Shown here: positions 42,370 through 45,079 of the stretch, in pieces
Position numbering within the stretch: the stretch's first letter is position 1
Layout of the letters: each line of letters opens with the position of its first letter
Notes under the pieces: generated by a model
Told to the model about the DNA's origin: nothing
The model's database searches: none
The model's input: only the letters and a program-made list of their open reading frames with translations
Source: Marivita sp.
GTDB taxonomy: Bacteria; Pseudomonadota; Alphaproteobacteria; Rhodobacterales; Rhodobacteraceae
Assembly: GCF_020055635.1 (NCBI RefSeq)
Contig: NZ_JAIPUT010000035.1
Location: forward strand, 1 to 45,079
Direction: 5' to 3'
Length of the DNA stretch: 45,079 bases
Position numbers and translations under genes: made by a program

Positions 42370-42396
42370 CACCTTTGGTCTGAGCAGGAGGCCGCA

Positions 42397-43308
42397 ATGC
42401 CGCATGACCACGCGCATCATCACATCGATCCGAAAGCCGGCGATGGCCGCCTGATCGGGGCGGTTGCAGTCAATCTCGGACTGACGGTCGCGCAGATCAT
42501 CGGCGGCATCCTGTCCGGCTCGCTCGCGCTGATTGCCGACGCGCTGCACAACCTGTCGGACGCGGCGTCGCTGGTCATTGCCCTGATCGCGCGCAGGATC
42601 GCCCGCAAGGGGGCCACCGCGACCATGACCTATGGCTATGGACGGGCCGAGGTCGTCGCGGCGCTGGTCAACTACACCACGCTGATCCTGCTGGGGATCT
42701 ACCTTTGCTACGAAGCGGCGCTGCGGCTTTTCGATCCGCACGCCGTCGATGGCTGGCTCGTGGTGATCATCGCCGGGATCGCGCTTTTGGTGGATCTGGT
42801 GACAGCGGCGCTGACCTGGGCGATGGCCAAGGACAGCGTCAACATCCGCGCGGCCTTTCTGCACAATCTCGCCGATGCGCTGGGATCGGTTGCGGTGATC
42901 GTCGCGGGCACGCTGATCCTGCTCTTTGACTGGCAGATCATCGACCCGCTCGTCACCTTCGGGATCGCAGGTTACATCCTGTGGATGTCGTTCTCCGAGA
43001 TCGGCGGCGTGATCCGCATCCTGATGCTGGGCAGTCCGGCGGGCATCGACACCGACCGCCTGATCGAGGACCTGCGGACCGTGGACGGGGTGCAGGATAT
43101 CCACCACGCCCACCTGTGGCAGATGCAGGAACACGAGCCCGCGCTCGAGGCGCATGTCGTCGTGGCCCCGGGCCGCTGGAGCGATGCCGACCGGATCAAG
43201 GCCGCGCTCAAGGACAGGCTGGCCGGGGCCGGGGTCGGCCATTCGACACTGGAACTGGAATGCGCGCGCCATGCCTGTACCGATTCCCAGCGCATCGGCC
43301 ACTCTTGA
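42397..43308 (+). CDS. Cation diffusion facilitator (CDF) metal exporter
   Basis: 303 aa, proton-coupled divalent-metal exporter, ZitB-like. A His-rich N-terminus (MPHDHAHHHID) precedes six helices. Metal-site motifs are IADALHNLSDAASL (H-x3-D in TM2) and FLHNLADALGS (H-x3-D in TM5), the pattern of Zn2+/Cd2+ transporters. The C-terminal cytoplasmic domain carries DVHHAHLW-like VQDIHHAHLWQM. ATG at 42397 with GCAGGAGG 5 nt upstream. A MerR-type dyad precedes it. Its stop codon (43306-43308) lies inside the -35 box of the putative cysS leader promoter. Confidence 0.92.
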   Translation: MPHDHAHHHIDPKAGDGRLIGAVAVNLGLTVAQIIGGILSGSLALIADALHNLSDAASLVIALIARRIARKGATATMTYGYGRAEVVAALVNYTTLILLGIYLCYEAALRLFDPHAVDGWLVVIIAGIALLVDLVTAALTWAMAKDSVNIRAAFLHNLADALGSVAVIVAGTLILLFDWQIIDPLVTFGIAGYILWMSFSEIGGVIRILMLGSPAGIDTDRLIEDLRTVDGVQDIHHAHLWQMQEHEPALEAHVVVAPGRWSDADRIKAALKDRLAGAGVGHSTLELECARHACTDSQRIGHS

Positions 43309-43334
43309 CGGATCGCCGGGGCGCCGGGTATGTC
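43305..43334 (+). promoter_or_regulatory. Promoter of the cysS leader transcript
   Basis: TTGACG (43305-43310) and TATGTC (43329-43334) with an 18-nt spacer. The predicted start, about 7 nt after the -10, is at or very near 43341, the A of the leader-peptide ATG, implying a leaderless mRNA. Consensus-based. Confidence 0.5.
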
Positions 43335-43340
43335 ACGCGC

Positions 43341-43382
43341 ATGACCCGTATCGCAACACCCCTCTGCTGCATCATCCGCTAA
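43341..43382 (+). CDS. Putative leaderless Cys-Cys leader peptide upstream of cysS ([13 protein letters not shown])
   Basis: 13-codon frame ending in TAA, with tandem TGC TGC codons at 43365-43370. It has no Shine-Dalgarno, but a promoter predicts transcription starting at its ATG. The stop is 8 nt before the 5' arm of a hairpin whose 3' arm abuts the cysS RBS. By analogy with known amino-acid leader peptides, slow decoding of Cys codons when Cys-tRNA is scarce could open the RBS. Function is inferred; chance occurrence is not excluded. Confidence 0.55.
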   Translation: MTRIATPLCCIIR

Positions 43383-43389
43383 TCCATCT

Positions 43390-43459
43390 GGCGGGCCGGT
43401 CTTCTATTCCCATATCGAAGTGAAGTTGCTACTCCCGCCGCAATCCGGCCCGCGAGGAG
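43390..43459 (+). promoter_or_regulatory. cysS leader RNA with alternative stems next to the RBS
   Basis: GCGGGCCGG (43391-43399) pairs perfectly with CCGGCCCGC (43445-43453), which directly precedes the cysS Shine-Dalgarno GAGGAG (43454-43459). A competing pairing is GGCGGG (43390-43395) with CCCGCC (43434-43439). The 5' arm lies where a ribosome on the leader stop codon would cover it. This suggests translational or transcriptional control of cysS; no T-run is present, which favours translation. Confidence 0.5.
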
Positions 43460-43464
43460 CATCC

Positions 43465-44898
43465 ATGACCATCCAACTGACCAACACCGCGACGCGCAAG
43501 AAAGAGCCGTTCGTCCCGCTCGATCCGGAAAACGTGCGGATGTATGTCTGCGGGCCCACCGTCTATGACCGCGCGCATCTTGGAAATGCGCGCCCCGTCA
43601 TCGTGTTCGACGTGCTCTACCGTCTGCTGCGCCATGTCTACGGTGCGGATCACGTCACCTATGTCCGCAACTTCACCGATGTGGACGACCGGATCAACGA
43701 AACAGCCCAAAAGCGCCGCGCGGCAGGGGCGGATGGAACGCTTGAGGCGCTGATCCGCGAACGCTCGGACGAGACGATCAGCTGGTATCACGCCGACATG
43801 GACGCGCTTGGTGCATTGCGCCCCGATCATGAGCCCCGCGCGACCCAATATGTTGACCAGATGATCGCCTTCATCGAAGACCTGATCGCCAAGGGTCACG
43901 CCTATGCCGCCGAAGGTCATGCGCTCTTTGCGGTGGATAGCTGGCCCGAAGGTTATGGCAAACTGTCCGGCCGGTCGGTGGACGACATGATCGCCGGTGC
44001 GCGGGTCGAGGTGGCCCCCTACAAGCGCAATCCGATGGATTTTGTGCTTTGGAAACCTTCGACCGATGATCTGCCCGGATGGGACAGCCCGTGGGGACGG
44101 GGCCGTCCCGGCTGGCACATCGAATGCTCTGCCATGGCGCATGAGTTGTTGGGCGAAACGTTTGACATCCACGGCGGCGGCAACGACCTGATGTTCCCGC
44201 ACCACGAGAACGAGATTGCGCAGAGCAAATGCGCGGGCCACGGGTTCGCGCGCTATTGGCTGCACAACGAGATGTTGCAGGTCGAGGGAAAGAAGATGTC
44301 CAAGTCACTGGGCAACTTCTTTACCGTGCGGGATTTGCTGGACGGCAATTGGACCGGTGGTTGGAAGGTTCCCGGAGAAGTCATCCGCTTTGTTTTCCTT
44401 TCGACGCACTACCGGAAACCGATGGATTGGACTGCTGACAAGGCTGAGCAAGCGAAAGAGGCTTTGGAGAAGTGGGCACTTTTCACCAAAGACGTCAAAG
44501 CCTCTGATAGCCTACCGTCAAAGCTTATCGAGATATTATCGAACGACCTCAACACACCCGCAGCTATTGCTGAGTTACACAGAATGAGTAACAGCGGCGA
44601 ATATGAAGGGCTCAAATCTGCCTTGAAATTCCTGTCTTTAGAATTGCCACTGAGTGAGACTGACGCTGGCGTTTTTGATTTCTTAGTTGAAGGCGAAACA
44701 GTTAAATCTTTGATCGAAGAATTGATCCAAGAAATGCAAAAGGCGCGTGCGGAGAAAAATTTCAGTCGATCAGATGAGATTCGCGATGCCTTCAAAGAGG
44801 CAGGAGTTTCAGTTCGTTTTGAGAAGAATGGTGAGACGATCTATAAGCGCGAAGCGAATTTTCAGGTAGCTCCGCTTGAAAAGGTTGCTTCGAAATGA
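43465..44898 (+). CDS. cysS: Cysteinyl-tRNA synthetase
   Basis: 477 aa class I synthetase. HIGH-type motif in [14 protein letters not shown], zinc ligands C of [10 protein letters not shown] of GWHIECSAM and HHENEIAQS, and KMSKS in [12 protein letters not shown]. The C-terminal ~150 residues are the DALR-type anticodon domain. ATG at 43465 with GAGGAG upstream. Odd feature: GC content is ~60% up to ~44280, ~52% to 44520 and only ~43% (156/360 by hand) in 44521-44880, where TTA codons and A/T third positions appear. The reading frame is intact. The 3' part looks recombined from a low-GC relative. Confidence 0.96.
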   Translation: MTIQLTNTATRKKEPFVPLDPENVRMYVCGPTVYDRAHLGNARPVIVFDVLYRLLRHVYGADHVTYVRNFTDVDDRINETAQKRRAAGADGTLEALIRERSDETISWYHADMDALGALRPDHEPRATQYVDQMIAFIEDLIAKGHAYAAEGHALFAVDSWPEGYGKLSGRSVDDMIAGARVEVAPYKRNPMDFVLWKPSTDDLPGWDSPWGRGRPGWHIECSAMAHELLGETFDIHGGGNDLMFPHHENEIAQSKCAGHGFARYWLHNEMLQVEGKKMSKSLGNFFTVRDLLDGNWTGGWKVPGEVIRFVFLSTHYRKPMDWTADKAEQAKEALEKWALFTKDVKASDSLPSKLIEILSNDLNTPAAIAELHRMSNSGEYEGLKSALKFLSLELPLSETDAGVFDFLVEGETVKSLIEELIQEMQKARAEKNFSRSDEIRDAFKEAGVSVRFEKNGETIYKREANFQVAPLEKVASK

Positions 44899-44921
44899 AC
44901 CCGCACGGCTCGACCCATTCA

Positions 44922-44940
44922 GCCCGGGCGCACGCCGGGC
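44922..44940 (+). terminator. Hairpin after cysS, doubtful terminator
   Basis: GCCCGG (44922-44927) pairs with CCGGGC (44935-44940) around a 7-nt loop, 23 nt after the cysS stop. No T-run. Confidence 0.3.
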
Positions 44941-44967
44941 AGCCCTCGGCAAACTGCACCACCCTTC

Positions 44968-44989
44968 GTAGGCCGGGCTTATGTCCGGC
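44968..44989 (+). repeat. GTAG-headed REP-like hairpin
   Basis: GTAG (44968-44971) followed by GCCGGGC, loop TTAT, GTCCGGC (one G-U pair). Same layout as the element at 40704-40727 with a different stem. It lies between cysS and the cimA-like gene. Confidence 0.5.
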
Positions 44990-45019
44990 ACCGGCGCCCT
45001 TACTTCCCCGGATGACCCG

Positions 45020-45079
45020 ATGACCAAAACCCGCCTCACTCTCTACGACACCACCCTGCGCGACGGGCAGCAGACGCAG
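45020..45079 (+). CDS. cimA: Citramalate synthase-like protein (partial, 5' end only)
   Basis: Only 20 codons are visible: MTKTRLTLYDTTLRDGQQTQ. The LYDTTLRDGxQ motif is the divalent-metal-binding start of the HMGL/DRE-TIM family (citramalate, isopropylmalate and homocitrate synthases). TRLTLYDTTLRDG followed by QQTQ fits citramalate synthase CimA (pyruvate plus acetyl-CoA, an isoleucine precursor) better than LeuA. The gene runs off the window. Confidence 0.7.
   Translation, partial: MTKTRLTLYDTTLRDGQQTQ

Overview
The window is GC-rich (about 63-65% by eye) chromosomal DNA of an alphaproteobacterium, most likely a marine Rhodobacteraceae (Roseobacter-group) bacterium. The pointers are a Shemin-pathway 5-aminolevulinate synthase of 407 residues with Lys248 as in Rhodobacter, an FNR/FnrL-type box upstream of it, Tat-exported TRAP and ABC binding proteins, a Bpt-type aminoacyltransferase, and cysS followed by a citramalate synthase-like gene. 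There is no integrase, transposase, phage gene or CRISPR array. Apart from the 3' third of cysS and a few AT-rich promoter regions the base composition is uniform. This is core genome with small accessory modules.

Layout. 1-3168: end of a peptide-type ABC transporter operon (permease, Tat-type binding protein) divergent from a LysR regulator, with a perfect operator-like palindrome between them. 3443-4875: a membrane LytTR regulator and two identical tRNA-Asp genes. 4901-7818 (minus): fluoroacetate-dehalogenase-like hydrolase, small membrane protein, M20 dipeptidase. 8116-12309 (plus): hemA, a RodZ-like protein, ispG. 12428-14545 (minus): DsbA-like and M48/TPR (BepA-like) envelope proteins. 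14599-21920 (plus): aminotransferase, cell-wall amidase, PBP1A, prfB, DUF2189 membrane protein. 21926-24213 (minus): Rieske oxygenase with a translationally coupled small protein and an XRE regulator. 24476-24850: small OB/cold-shock-like protein. 24904-28800 (minus): ilvN, a LamB-like porin and ilvB, the last preceded by a complete attenuator with leader peptide MAYVLVIVMKMRMGR. 29008-35433 (plus): Na+/H+ antiporter, small exported protein, and a TRAP transporter with oversized membrane subunits. 35521-40077 (minus): cupin, bpt, retropepsin-like protease, MarC, ABC-F ATPase. 40278-45079: ndk, TfoX-C protein, aminotransferase, CDF metal exporter, cysS, start of cimA.

How genes work together. 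The minus-strand DsbA/M48 pair and the plus-strand amidase/PBP1A pair face each other and form an envelope-maintenance block. ilvB, ilvN and the cimA-like gene belong to branched-chain amino acid synthesis. The three TRAP genes form one uptake system, with an intercistronic hairpin likely to keep the binding protein in excess.

Most notable signals: (1) three intergenic arrays of tandem perfect hairpins with regular 20-25 nt spacing whose sequences differ but whose pairing is conserved; (2) a putative leaderless 13-residue peptide with tandem Cys codons in front of cysS, followed by a hairpin abutting the cysS ribosome binding site; (3) a composition switch to about 43% GC in the 3' third of cysS, as if part of an essential gene had been replaced; (4) the ilvB attenuator with rare Val/Leu codons. 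All function calls come from reading motifs; no database search was possible.
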